DNA of 64,000 bases, taken from assembly GCF_900188105.1 (NCBI RefSeq), contig NZ_FZNP01000004.1, positions 372,001-436,000 on the forward strand, written 5' to 3'. Below the pieces are notes generated by a model. The model did no database searches and had not been told where the DNA came from. It saw nothing but the letters and a program-made list of their open reading frames with translations. The position numbers were made by a program, and so were the translations under genes. Source of the stretch: Actinomadura mexicana. Lineage in GTDB: Bacteria > Actinomycetota > Actinomycetes > Streptosporangiales > Streptosporangiaceae. Position 1 is the first letter of the stretch. Each line of letters opens with the position of its first letter. Below, piece by piece: positions 34,880 through 42,186 of the stretch.

Positions 34880-35278
34880 ATGCGCGTGCATCCCGTCCCG
34901 CCCCGAGGGCCGTCCAGGAGAGCCTGGCCGGCCGCCGTCTCCACCCTGCTGCTCATGGTCGCGCTCGCCGTTTATGAGCCGCTGGTGACCGATGCCGGGC
35001 GGCCGCAGCCGTGCCGGCGCGATCGGTATCCCGGCCACGGCTGGCCTTCCGTGCTCATACTCGAAGGAGGAGCCCGGTTTTCGAACGAGAACACGCATCG
35101 GGCAGCGCGGAGGACGTGGGCGGTGAGGCCGGACTTGGACCAGGTTGTGGCGGTTCTCGCTGGGCAGCTGGTCCTGTCGGCAGCGGCGTGCGCCGGGCCG
35201 ACGGGCGCCGTGACCGGCAGTGTGCGGGTGCGGCCGCGTAGTCCGGGTGGTGCGGGTGCGGTCCTCGCATGTTCATGA
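34880..35278 (+). CDS. Possible small secreted or membrane protein, unassigned
   Basis: A 132-codon open frame follows the promoter at 34791-34819. GAAGGGG abuts the ATG at 34880; the GTG at 34886 would have a better spacing. The N-terminus (RRAWPAAVSTLLLMVALAVY) looks like a signal or membrane segment. The rest (FSNENTHRAARRTWAVRPDL onward) has no recognisable family and its composition is ordinary for non-coding GC-rich DNA. It might be a short coding gene, a decayed one, or just part of the 800-base divergent control region, for which I see no other gene. Confidence 0.3.
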   Translation: MRVHPVPPRGPSRRAWPAAVSTLLLMVALAVYEPLVTDAGRPQPCRRDRYPGHGWPSVLILEGGARFSNENTHRAARRTWAVRPDLDQVVAVLAGQLVLSAAACAGPTGAVTGSVRVRPRSPGGAGAVLACS

Positions 35279-35357
35279 TGTTTTCTGCTCTCTACACTTC
35301 TGTTTCGAGCATTACTGAGCATAAAGTCTCCGAACGGATCGAACTTCGGGAGGGCTC

Positions 35358-36266
35358 ATGGCCGGGAACCGCATCACGACCGAGATCGCCGCGCAGCCGG
35401 AGTGCTGGCGACGGGCCGCCGTGCTGGCCGCCGGGCTGCGGGACGCGCTGCCGGCCCGCGGGGAGCGGGTGGCGGTCGTCGGATGCGGCACCTCCCTGTT
35501 CATGGCGCAGGCGTACGCGGCCCTGCGGGAGGGCGCCGGGCACGGGGAGACCGACGCCTTCGCCGCCTCGGAGATGCCGGGCGGCCGCCGCTACGACCGG
35601 GTGCTGGCGCTCACCAGGTCCGGGACGACGACCGAGGTCCTGGCAGTCCTGGACCGGCTCGGCGGCTCGGTCCCGACGACCGCGATCACCGCCGCCCCGG
35701 ACACGCCGGTGTCCCGCAGCGCCGGGCGGCTGATCGTCCTCGACTTCGCCGACGAGGAGTCGGTCGTGCAGACCCGGTTCGCCACCACCCAGCTGGCGCT
35801 GCTGCGCGCGCACCTCGGCGAGGACCTGACGGCCGCGATCGCGGCCGCCGAAGTCGCGGTGGCCGACCCGGTCCCGCCCGAGCTGCTGGACGTCGAGCAG
35901 ATCACCTTCCTCGGCCGCGGCTGGACGGTCGGCCTCGCACAGGAGGCCGCCCTGAAGATGCGCGAGGCCGCGTGCTTCTGGACGGAGGCCTACCCGGCGA
36001 TGGAGTACCGGCACGGACCGATCAGCATCACCGGCCCCGGCCGGGCGGTGTGGATGTTCGGCGACCTTCCGGACGGCCTCGGCGAGGAGGTGGCCGCGAC
36101 CGGCGGCCTGCTGCGCGCCGCGGGCGCCGACCCGCTCGCCGAGCTGGTCCGGGTGCAGCGGCTCGCGGTCGCCCGCGCGAGCGCGGCGGGCCTGGACCCG
36201 GACCGTCCCCGCCACCTCACCCGCTCGGTCATCCTGGACGCCGCGCCCGGCGGTCCGGCGGCATGA
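35358..36266 (+). CDS. SIS-domain sugar isomerase/deaminase, AgaS-like
   Basis: This 302-residue protein has two sugar-isomerase (SIS) domains. The first has VAVVGCGTSLFMAQAYAAL and LALTRSGTTTEVLAVL (Ser/Thr phosphate loops). The second has ITFLGRGWTVGLAQEAALKM, the EAALKMREAA block of GlmS/AgaS-type enzymes and AYPAMEYRHGPISI with catalytic Glu and His. There is no glutaminase domain, so it does not make glucosamine-6-phosphate from glutamine. AgaS-like proteins deaminate and isomerise galactosamine-6-phosphate to tagatose-6-phosphate, matching the kinase and aldolase that follow. GGGAGG precedes the ATG. Its stop overlaps the kinase start (ATGA). Confidence 0.85.
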   Translation: MAGNRITTEIAAQPECWRRAAVLAAGLRDALPARGERVAVVGCGTSLFMAQAYAALREGAGHGETDAFAASEMPGGRRYDRVLALTRSGTTTEVLAVLDRLGGSVPTTAITAAPDTPVSRSAGRLIVLDFADEESVVQTRFATTQLALLRAHLGEDLTAAIAAAEVAVADPVPPELLDVEQITFLGRGWTVGLAQEAALKMREAACFWTEAYPAMEYRHGPISITGPGRAVWMFGDLPDGLGEEVAATGGLLRAAGADPLAELVRVQRLAVARASAAGLDPDRPRHLTRSVILDAAPGGPAA

Positions 36267-37186
36267 TCCTCACGGTCACGCTGAACGCCGCGCTCGACGA
36301 CACCTACGAGGTGCCGGACGTGCGGCTCGGCGCGGTCCACCGGGTGGCCGCGGTGCACTCGCGGCCCGGCGGCAAGGGCGTCAACGTGGCCCGGGTGCTG
36401 CACGCCCTCGGGCACGAGGTCGTCGCCGCCGGGCTGGCCGGCGGCCACGCGGGGCGGCGCATCGAGGAGGGGCTCGGCTCCCTCGGCGTGCCCGCCGTGT
36501 TCACTCCGCTCGCCGCGGAGTCGCGCCGGACGGTCACCATCGTCGGCGCCGAGGCGACGATGTTCTGCGAGCCGGGTCCGGAGGTGACCGGCGCGGAGTG
36601 GGCGGCGTTCCACGCCGGCTTCGCGTCCCTGGCCCGCGACGCCGCCGTCGTCGTCCTGTCGGGGAGCCTTCCGCCGGGCGTCCCCCCGGACGCCTACGCG
36701 CGGCTCGCCCGTCTCGCGCCCGGCCCGGTGATCCTGGACGCCGACGGGGAGGCGCTGCGCCTCGGGCTCGCCGGAGGCCCCGGCATCGTGAAGCCGAACG
36801 CCGAGGAGCTGGCCCGCGCGAGCGGCACCGGCGACACCGCCGCGGGGATCCGCGCGCTCCGCGAGGCGGGCGCGGGGGCCGTGGTCGCCTCGCTCGGCGC
36901 CGGCGGCGTCCTCGCCGCGACCCCGGACGGCGTCCTGCGCGCCGCGCTCGACCGTCCCGTCGCGGGCAACCCGACGGGCGCGGGTGACGCGCTCGTCGCC
37001 GGGCTCGCGGCGGGCCTGGCCGCCGGGCTGCCCTGGCCGGACCGCCTCCGCCGCGCCGTCGCGCTGGCCGCCTGCGCGGTCCGCTCCCCCGTCGCCGGCG
37101 AGATCGACCCCGCCGGGCTCCCCGCGCTGCTGCCCCGCGTCACCCTCCGGACCGAGGAGAACCATGCCGCTCACCCCCATGAGTGA
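36263..37186 (+). CDS. 1-phosphofructokinase / tagatose-6-phosphate kinase (LacC/FruK-like)
   Basis: The 307-residue PfkB kinase of the hexose-phosphate subgroup has ILTVTLNAALDDTYEV at the N-terminus (family: TLNPALD), SRPGGKGVNVARVLHALG, VVLSGSLPPGVPPDAYARL, IVKPNAEEL and NPTGAGDALVAGLAAG with the catalytic Asp. Subgroup members phosphorylate fructose-1-P or tagatose-6-P. The AgaS-like gene before it and the class II aldolase after it favour tagatose-6-phosphate to tagatose-1,6-bisphosphate, an inference from context. It overlaps its neighbours by 4 and 23 bases. Confidence 0.85.
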   Translation: MILTVTLNAALDDTYEVPDVRLGAVHRVAAVHSRPGGKGVNVARVLHALGHEVVAAGLAGGHAGRRIEEGLGSLGVPAVFTPLAAESRRTVTIVGAEATMFCEPGPEVTGAEWAAFHAGFASLARDAAVVVLSGSLPPGVPPDAYARLARLAPGPVILDADGEALRLGLAGGPGIVKPNAEELARASGTGDTAAGIRALREAGAGAVVASLGAGGVLAATPDGVLRAALDRPVAGNPTGAGDALVAGLAAGLAAGLPWPDRLRRAVALAACAVRSPVAGEIDPAGLPALLPRVTLRTEENHAAHPHE

Positions 37187-38024
37187 GGCCATCGCCGCAC
37201 CGGCCGCGCAGGGCCGCGGGCTGGGAGCGTTCAACGTGATCCAGTTGGAGCACGCCGAGGCGATCGTCGCCGGCGCGGAGCGGGCGGGCGCGCCCGTGGT
37301 GCTCCAGGTCAGCGAGAACTGCGTCGCCTACCACGGCGCGCTGGCCCCGATCGGGGCGGCGGTGCTGGCGCTCGGCCGCGCCGCGTCCGTCCCGGTCGTC
37401 GTCCACCTGGACCACGCGACTTCGGCGGACCTCGTCAGCGAGGCGGTCGCCCTCGGGTTCGGGTCGGTGATGTTCGACGCGTCCGGCCTCCCGCACGAGG
37501 CGAACGTGGCGTCCACCGCCGAGGTCGCCGCCCGCTGCCGGGCCGAGGGGGTGTGGGTCGAGGCGGAGCTCGGCGAGATCGGCGGGAAGGACGGCGTGCA
37601 CGCCCCGCACGCCCGCACCGACCCGGAGGAGGCCGCCGGGTACGTGGCCGCCACGGGCGTGGACGCCCTGGCGGTCGCGGTCGGCACGTCCCACGCGATG
37701 CTGACCCGCGACACCGTCCTCGATCTCGCGCTCATCACCCGGTTGCGCGCGGCGGTGCCCGTCCCGCTGGTCCTGCACGGGTCGTCCGGGGTACCCGACG
37801 ACGGGCTCGCCGCCGCCGTCGAGCACGGCATGACCAAGATCAACGTGGCGACGCAGCTCAACAAGGTGTTCACCGCGGCCCTCCGTGAGCGGCTGGCCGC
37901 CGATCCCGGCCTGGTCGACCCGCGCCGCTACCTCTCCGCCGGCCGCGGCGCGGTCGCCGCCGAGGTCGCCCGGCTGCTGCACGTCATCCGAGCGGGCGGC
38001 CGACGCGATAGGTCACGTGGGTGA
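37164..38024 (+). CDS. Class II ketose-bisphosphate aldolase (GatY/KbaY-like)
   Basis: This 286-residue zinc aldolase has LGAFNVIQLEHAEAIVAGAE, PVVVHLDHATSADLVSEAV (catalytic Asp and zinc His), SVMFDASGLPHEANV, VEAELGEIGGKDGV (zinc Glu region), AVAVGTSHAML (zinc His) and PLVLHGSSGVPDDGL (zinc His). INVATQLNKVF is the phosphate-binding NVxT block. The size and pattern fit tagatose- or fructose-bisphosphate aldolases. The ATG at 37164 has GAGGAG upstream. The gene overlaps the kinase end by 23 bases and its own 3' end overlaps the convergent DHFR-like gene by 41 bases. Confidence 0.9.
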   Translation: MPLTPMSEAIAAPAAQGRGLGAFNVIQLEHAEAIVAGAERAGAPVVLQVSENCVAYHGALAPIGAAVLALGRAASVPVVVHLDHATSADLVSEAVALGFGSVMFDASGLPHEANVASTAEVAARCRAEGVWVEAELGEIGGKDGVHAPHARTDPEEAAGYVAATGVDALAVAVGTSHAMLTRDTVLDLALITRLRAAVPVPLVLHGSSGVPDDGLAAAVEHGMTKINVATQLNKVFTAALRERLAADPGLVDPRRYLSAGRGAVAAEVARLLHVIRAGGRRDRSRG

Positions 38025-38589
38025 CCAGGGGCTTCCGGGACGCGGCGACCGGCTCCAGCGCCAGGTCGCCGACGCCCTCGAACAGGCGCTCGCCCGCCCC
38101 GAGGACGATGGGGGCGACGTGCAGGCGGAGCTCCTCCAGCAGGCCCGCCGCGAGGTACTGGTTCACGGTGCTCGCTCCCCCGGCGATCGCGACGTCCTCG
38201 TCCCCCGCCGCGGCCCGCGCCCGGGCCAGCGCCGGCTCGATCCCGTCGGTGACGAAGTGGAACGTCGTGCCGCCCTTCATCTCGATGCTCTCGCGCGGGT
38301 GGTGCGTCAGCACGAACACCGGCGCGTGGTAGGGCGGCTCGTCGCCCCACCAGCCCGTCCAGTCCGGGTCCCAGGACGGGCCGCGGTCGGGGCCGAACAT
38401 GTGGCGCCCCATGATGTAGGCCCCCGCCGAGGTGATCTTCGCGATCGCCTCGGCGTTGGCCTCCCGCTCCTCGAACATCCACCGGTGCAGCCGCTCGCCG
38501 CCGTCGCCGAGCGGCTCCTCCGGGCGCTGGTTCGGGCCCGCGACGAAACCGTCGACCGAGATTCCGATGTCACAGGTGACCTTGCCCAT
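37984..38589 (-). CDS. DHFR/RibD C-terminal-like reductase
   Basis: The 201-residue protein of the RibD C-terminal superfamily starts VTCDIGISVDGFVAGPNQ (family: S.DG..A) and has AGAYIMGRHMFGPDRG, PVFVLTHHPRESIEMKGG, EDVAIAGGASTVNQYLAAGL and a C-terminal ELRLHVAPIVLGAGERLFEG. Such proteins bind NADPH and are often annotated as dihydrofolate-reductase-like; true folate reduction is not implied. It is convergent with the aldolase gene (41-base overlap) and divergent from the sulfatase gene. Confidence 0.88.
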   Translation of the reverse strand: MGKVTCDIGISVDGFVAGPNQRPEEPLGDGGERLHRWMFEEREANAEAIAKITSAGAYIMGRHMFGPDRGPSWDPDWTGWWGDEPPYHAPVFVLTHHPRESIEMKGGTTFHFVTDGIEPALARARAAAGDEDVAIAGGASTVNQYLAAGLLEELRLHVAPIVLGAGERLFEGVGDLALEPVAASRKPLVTHVTYRVGRPLG

Positions 38590-38606
38590 CGTGTCGCCTC
38601 CTTGGC

Positions 38607-38709
38607 GGGCGCCCCGGCGGCGCCCTTCACCAGTGGATCGGAGCCGCGCCCGCGTTCTCTACATCCCGGACCCCGCGAAGATGAGATCTTTTGAACCCAC
38701 GGCCGTGGG
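38607..38709. promoter_or_regulatory. Divergent promoter region with hairpin and 14-bp palindrome
   Basis: Between the reductase and the LtaS-like gene, GGGCGCC-N5-GGCGCCC (38607-38625) is a perfect 7-bp hairpin in the leader of the minus-strand gene. CCCACGGCCGTGGG (38696-38709) is a perfect 14-bp palindrome in front of the plus-strand gene. An ATGAGATCTTTTGAA stretch is the only AT-rich part and may hold a -10. Roles are inferred from position. Confidence 0.45.
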
Positions 38710-38715
38710 CCGGAC

Positions 38716-40446
38716 GTGCTGTGGGGTGTCGCGTGCGCGGCGGGAGCCCGAACCGGGGAGGACGACCTGACCACCGACAGCCGCTTGGAGCGGATCACAG
38801 ACGAAAACGAGCCGGCCGACGCCCCGGAGGCGGGTGGGCGGCCGGGATGGCGGCGGGTGGCGGCGCGGGCGGTGACCGGCGCGGCGTTCCTGCTCGTGCT
38901 GGTCGCGCTGGTCGCGCCGGCCGAGTTCGCCCGCCTGGCCCCGGGGGCGTTCGTGCGCGTGCCGGTCGAGGGCGTGATCGGCGTCGCGCTGGTCCTCGTG
39001 CTCCCGGCCAGGGCGAGACGGTACGCGGCGGGGGCGGCGGGGGCCGTTCTCGGGCTGCTGCTCGTGCTGAAGGTGCTGGACATCGGGTTCGACGCGGTGC
39101 TCGTCCGGCCGTTCGACCTGGTGCTGGACTGGCCGCTGCTGGGGCCGGCCGTGGAGTTCGTCAAGGAGTCGTCCGGGCAGGCGGGGGCGGTCGCGGCCGT
39201 CGTGCTCGCGGTCGTGCTGGCGGTCGCCGTGGTCGTGCTGACGGCGCTGTCGACGCTGCGTCTGAGCGGTGTGGCGGTCCGGCACAGAAGGCCGGCGTCC
39301 TGGGCCGCCGGTGTGCTGGGGACGGTCTGGCTCGCCTGCGCCGTGCTCGGGGCTCAGTTCGTCCACGGTGTGCCGGTGGCGTCCAGGAGCGCGGCGGTCC
39401 TCGCCTACGACCACGCGCGGCAGGTGCGGACGAGCCTGAACGACCGCAAGGAGTTCGCCAAGGCCGCCGCCGTGGACGGGTTCCGCGACACGCCGCCCGA
39501 CAAGCTGCTGACCGGGCTGCGCGGCAAGGACGTCGTCCTGGCGTTCGTGGAGAGCTACGGGCGGTCGGCCGTGGAGAGCCCGCAGTACGCGCCGCGGGTC
39601 GGCGCCGTCCTCGACCAGGGGACGCGGCGGCTCCGCGCGGCGGGGTTCTCCGCGCGCAGCGGCTGGCTCACGTCCTCGACGGCGGGCGGCGGCAGCTGGC
39701 TGGCGCACGCCACGCTGCTGTCGGGCCTGTGGGTGAACAACCAGCAGCGGTACCGCGCCCTGGTGAACAGCGACCGGCTGACGCTGAACGGGGCGTTCCA
39801 CCGCGCGGACGCCCGGACGGTCGCGCTCATGCCGGCGATCACCCGGGCCTGGCCGGAGGCGTCCTTCTACGGGTACGACAAGGTCTACGACGACCGGAAC
39901 CTCGGCTACCGCGGCCCGCGCTTCAGCTTCGCCACGATGCCCGACCAGTACACCCTGTCGACGCTCCAGCGCACCGAGCTGGCGAAGGACGACCGGGCAC
40001 CGGTGATGGCGGAGACGGCGCTGGTGTCCAGCCACGCCCCGTGGGCGTCCGTCCCACGGCTCGTCCCGTGGGAGCAGGTCGGCGACGGTTCGGTCTTCAA
40101 CGGGATGGGCAAGGGCTACGACGCGCCGTGGCCCGCGCCCGGCCGCATCCGCGCCGAGTACCGCACGTCGATCGAGTACACGCTGAACACGCTCGTCTCC
40201 TACCTGGAGACCTACGGCGGCAAGGACACCGTGCTGGTCTTCCTCGGCGACCACCAGCCCGCGCCGCTCATCACCGGGCCGGGCGCGAGCCGGGACGTCC
40301 CGATCACCATCGTGGCGAAGGACGGCGCCGTGCTGGACAGGATCTCCGGGTGGGGGTGGCAGGACGGGCTGCGCCCCGCCAGGGACACTCCGGTGTGGCC
40401 CATGAGCGCGTTCCGCGACCGATTCTTGACCGCGTTCGGAGGCTGA
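38716..40446 (+). CDS. LtaS-like membrane phosphoglycerol transferase / sulfatase-fold protein
   Basis: The protein, of about 560-576 residues, has four to five N-terminal membrane helices (such as AVTGAAFLLVLVALVAPAEF and AVVLAVVLAVAVVVLTALS) and an outer alkaline-phosphatase-fold domain from about residue 270. That domain has VVLAFVESYGRSAVESP, SSTAGGGSWLAHATLLSG, FYGYDKVYDDRN and VLVFLGDHQPAPL (metal-binding DH). LtaS-like enzymes handle glycerol-phosphate or similar groups on envelope polymers. The start is uncertain: GTG at 38716 has no ribosome site, while GGGGAGG stands 5 bases before a CTG at 38767, which would give an L/MTTDSR start. It is followed at 39 bases by a GT39-like gene. 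Confidence 0.85.
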   Translation: MLWGVACAAGARTGEDDLTTDSRLERITDENEPADAPEAGGRPGWRRVAARAVTGAAFLLVLVALVAPAEFARLAPGAFVRVPVEGVIGVALVLVLPARARRYAAGAAGAVLGLLLVLKVLDIGFDAVLVRPFDLVLDWPLLGPAVEFVKESSGQAGAVAAVVLAVVLAVAVVVLTALSTLRLSGVAVRHRRPASWAAGVLGTVWLACAVLGAQFVHGVPVASRSAAVLAYDHARQVRTSLNDRKEFAKAAAVDGFRDTPPDKLLTGLRGKDVVLAFVESYGRSAVESPQYAPRVGAVLDQGTRRLRAAGFSARSGWLTSSTAGGGSWLAHATLLSGLWVNNQQRYRALVNSDRLTLNGAFHRADARTVALMPAITRAWPEASFYGYDKVYDDRNLGYRGPRFSFATMPDQYTLSTLQRTELAKDDRAPVMAETALVSSHAPWASVPRLVPWEQVGDGSVFNGMGKGYDAPWPAPGRIRAEYRTSIEYTLNTLVSYLETYGGKDTVLVFLGDHQPAPLITGPGASRDVPITIVAKDGAVLDRISGWGWQDGLRPARDTPVWPMSAFRDRFLTAFGG

Positions 40447-40485
40447 ACGGAGATCGGGGGGACGGTCTCCGGGAAGGGTGGCGGC

Positions 40486-42165
40486 GTGACCTCCTTGTCC
40501 GCGGAGCCCGGACGGCCCGCGGCGCCAACGGCCGAGCCGCCGCCGGGCCGGTTCCGCGCGCTGCACCGGCGCTGGGTGCTCGCGGCGGTCGTGGTGGCGC
40601 TGCTGGCCCAGATGGCCGCCGCGATGGTCACCACGGCCGTGCAGCAGAGCCCGACCGTCGACGAGCCCGTCTACATCAGCACGGGCGTGGTCTACCTCCG
40701 CGAGCACGACCTGCGCCACAACGCCGAGCACCCGCCGCTCGGCAAGCTCGTCATCGGGGCCGGGGCCGTGCTCGCCGGCCCGCACCTGCGCACCCCTTTC
40801 ACCGGCAGCGACTACAGGCTCGGAAGGCAGTTCCTGTACCGGTGGGGCAACGACGCGCAGCGGGTGCTGCTCGCCGGGCGGCTGCCCGTCATCGCGCTGA
40901 CCCTGCTGTTCGGGCTGGTGGTCTTCGCGTTCGCCCGCGACCTCGCCGGTCCGGCCGGCGGCCTGGCCGCGCTGGCCCTCTACGCCTTCTCCCCCGACGT
41001 CATCGCGCACGGGTCGCTCGCCACGCTGGACGTCCCCACGGCCGGTCTCCTGCTGACGTCGGTGTGGCTGCTCTGGCGCGCGAGGCGCAGACCGAGGCTC
41101 TACCTGCCGCTCGCCGGGGCGGCGCTCGGCGCGGCCTTGGCGACCAAGATGAGCGCGCTTCCCGCGCTGCCGGTGCTCCTCGTCCTGGCGGCGGTGTCGG
41201 TCTGGACGTCCCGCCCGCCACGCCGTCCCGTGACGACCGCGGTGCTGTCGGCGGCCGGTGTCGGCGTCCTGGCGGTCGCGGTGGTGTGGGCGAGCTACCT
41301 CGCCGTCGACCCCCGCCTGCGCTGGGCGGCGCCCGCCGACCTGCCGTCCGTCGGCGGCCTGCGCGGGGCCGCCGCCGGCTGGCTGCCGTTCCCCCGGCCC
41401 TTCCAGGACGGGATGCGCGCGCAGTTCGGATTCGAGGACATCCGGTGGACCGGCTACCTGTTCGGTGACGTCTACCGGGGCTCTCGCTGGTACTACCTGC
41501 CAGCCGCGCTGCTGGTGAAGACGCCGCTGGGCATGCTGATCCTGTGGGCGGCGGGCGTCGCCGCGGTGGCGGCGCTGCCCCGGCTGCGCCCGGCCGCGCC
41601 GTACCTTCTCGCGCCCACGGCCGTGCTGCTGGCGGTCGCGATGACCGGTTCGCGCGACCTCGGCGTCCGTTACGCCATCTTCGTCCCGATCTTTCTGGCG
41701 GTGGCGGCGGGCGGCGCGGTCCTCGTCCGGTGGCGGTGGGCACGGGCCGCGGCGGTCGCGCTTCTGCTGCTCGTCGCGGTCAGCTCGCTGCGGGCCTTCC
41801 CCTACTACCTGCCGTACTCCAACGAGGCGTTCGGCGGCCCGTCCAAGACCCACCTGCGGCTGCACGACTCCAACGCCGACTGGGGCCAGGACCTCGGACG
41901 GCTCGCCGACCGCCTCCGGGAGCGTTATCCGGGCGAGCCGGTCTGGCTGGTCTTCAAGGGCAGCGGCGTCCCGTCCGCCTACGGCATCCACGCGCGCGAC
42001 CCGCTCACCGCGCCGCCCGGCGAGGTGCGCGGGCTGCTGGTGGTCTCCGACAGCTGGATCGTCAAGAACGACCCGCGGCTGACGCCGCTGCTCCGCACCA
42101 GCGAGCCGATCGACGAGGTCGGGCACTCCGTCACCATCTTCCGCCGGCCCGCTCCGCGCCCGTAG
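40486..42165 (+). CDS. GT39-like membrane glycosyltransferase
   Basis: The 559-residue protein has about ten membrane helices. The first outer loop carries PTVDEPVYISTG and NAEHPPLGKLVIG, the acidic DE and HPPL pattern of PMT/ArnT-like GT-C enzymes that use polyprenyl-phosphate sugars. Later helices alternate with RGSRWYYLPAALLVKTPLGM, GSRDLGVRYAIFVPIFLAVA and a C-terminal outer domain (HDSNADWGQDLGRLADRL). A GTG start is used. It follows the LtaS-like gene closely; both probably act on envelope glycans. The acceptor is unknown. Confidence 0.85.
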   Translation: MTSLSAEPGRPAAPTAEPPPGRFRALHRRWVLAAVVVALLAQMAAAMVTTAVQQSPTVDEPVYISTGVVYLREHDLRHNAEHPPLGKLVIGAGAVLAGPHLRTPFTGSDYRLGRQFLYRWGNDAQRVLLAGRLPVIALTLLFGLVVFAFARDLAGPAGGLAALALYAFSPDVIAHGSLATLDVPTAGLLLTSVWLLWRARRRPRLYLPLAGAALGAALATKMSALPALPVLLVLAAVSVWTSRPPRRPVTTAVLSAAGVGVLAVAVVWASYLAVDPRLRWAAPADLPSVGGLRGAAAGWLPFPRPFQDGMRAQFGFEDIRWTGYLFGDVYRGSRWYYLPAALLVKTPLGMLILWAAGVAAVAALPRLRPAAPYLLAPTAVLLAVAMTGSRDLGVRYAIFVPIFLAVAAGGAVLVRWRWARAAAVALLLLVAVSSLRAFPYYLPYSNEAFGGPSKTHLRLHDSNADWGQDLGRLADRLRERYPGEPVWLVFKGSGVPSAYGIHARDPLTAPPGEVRGLLVVSDSWIVKNDPRLTPLLRTSEPIDEVGHSVTIFRRPAPRP

Positions 42166-42186
42166 CGCCTTCCCCGGGCCGCCGGG

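Noticed and set aside
38659..42126. A 1155-codon open frame on the minus strand
   Set aside because: Antisense to the LtaS-like and GT39-like genes, low-complexity Arg/Pro/Gly content, no family match.
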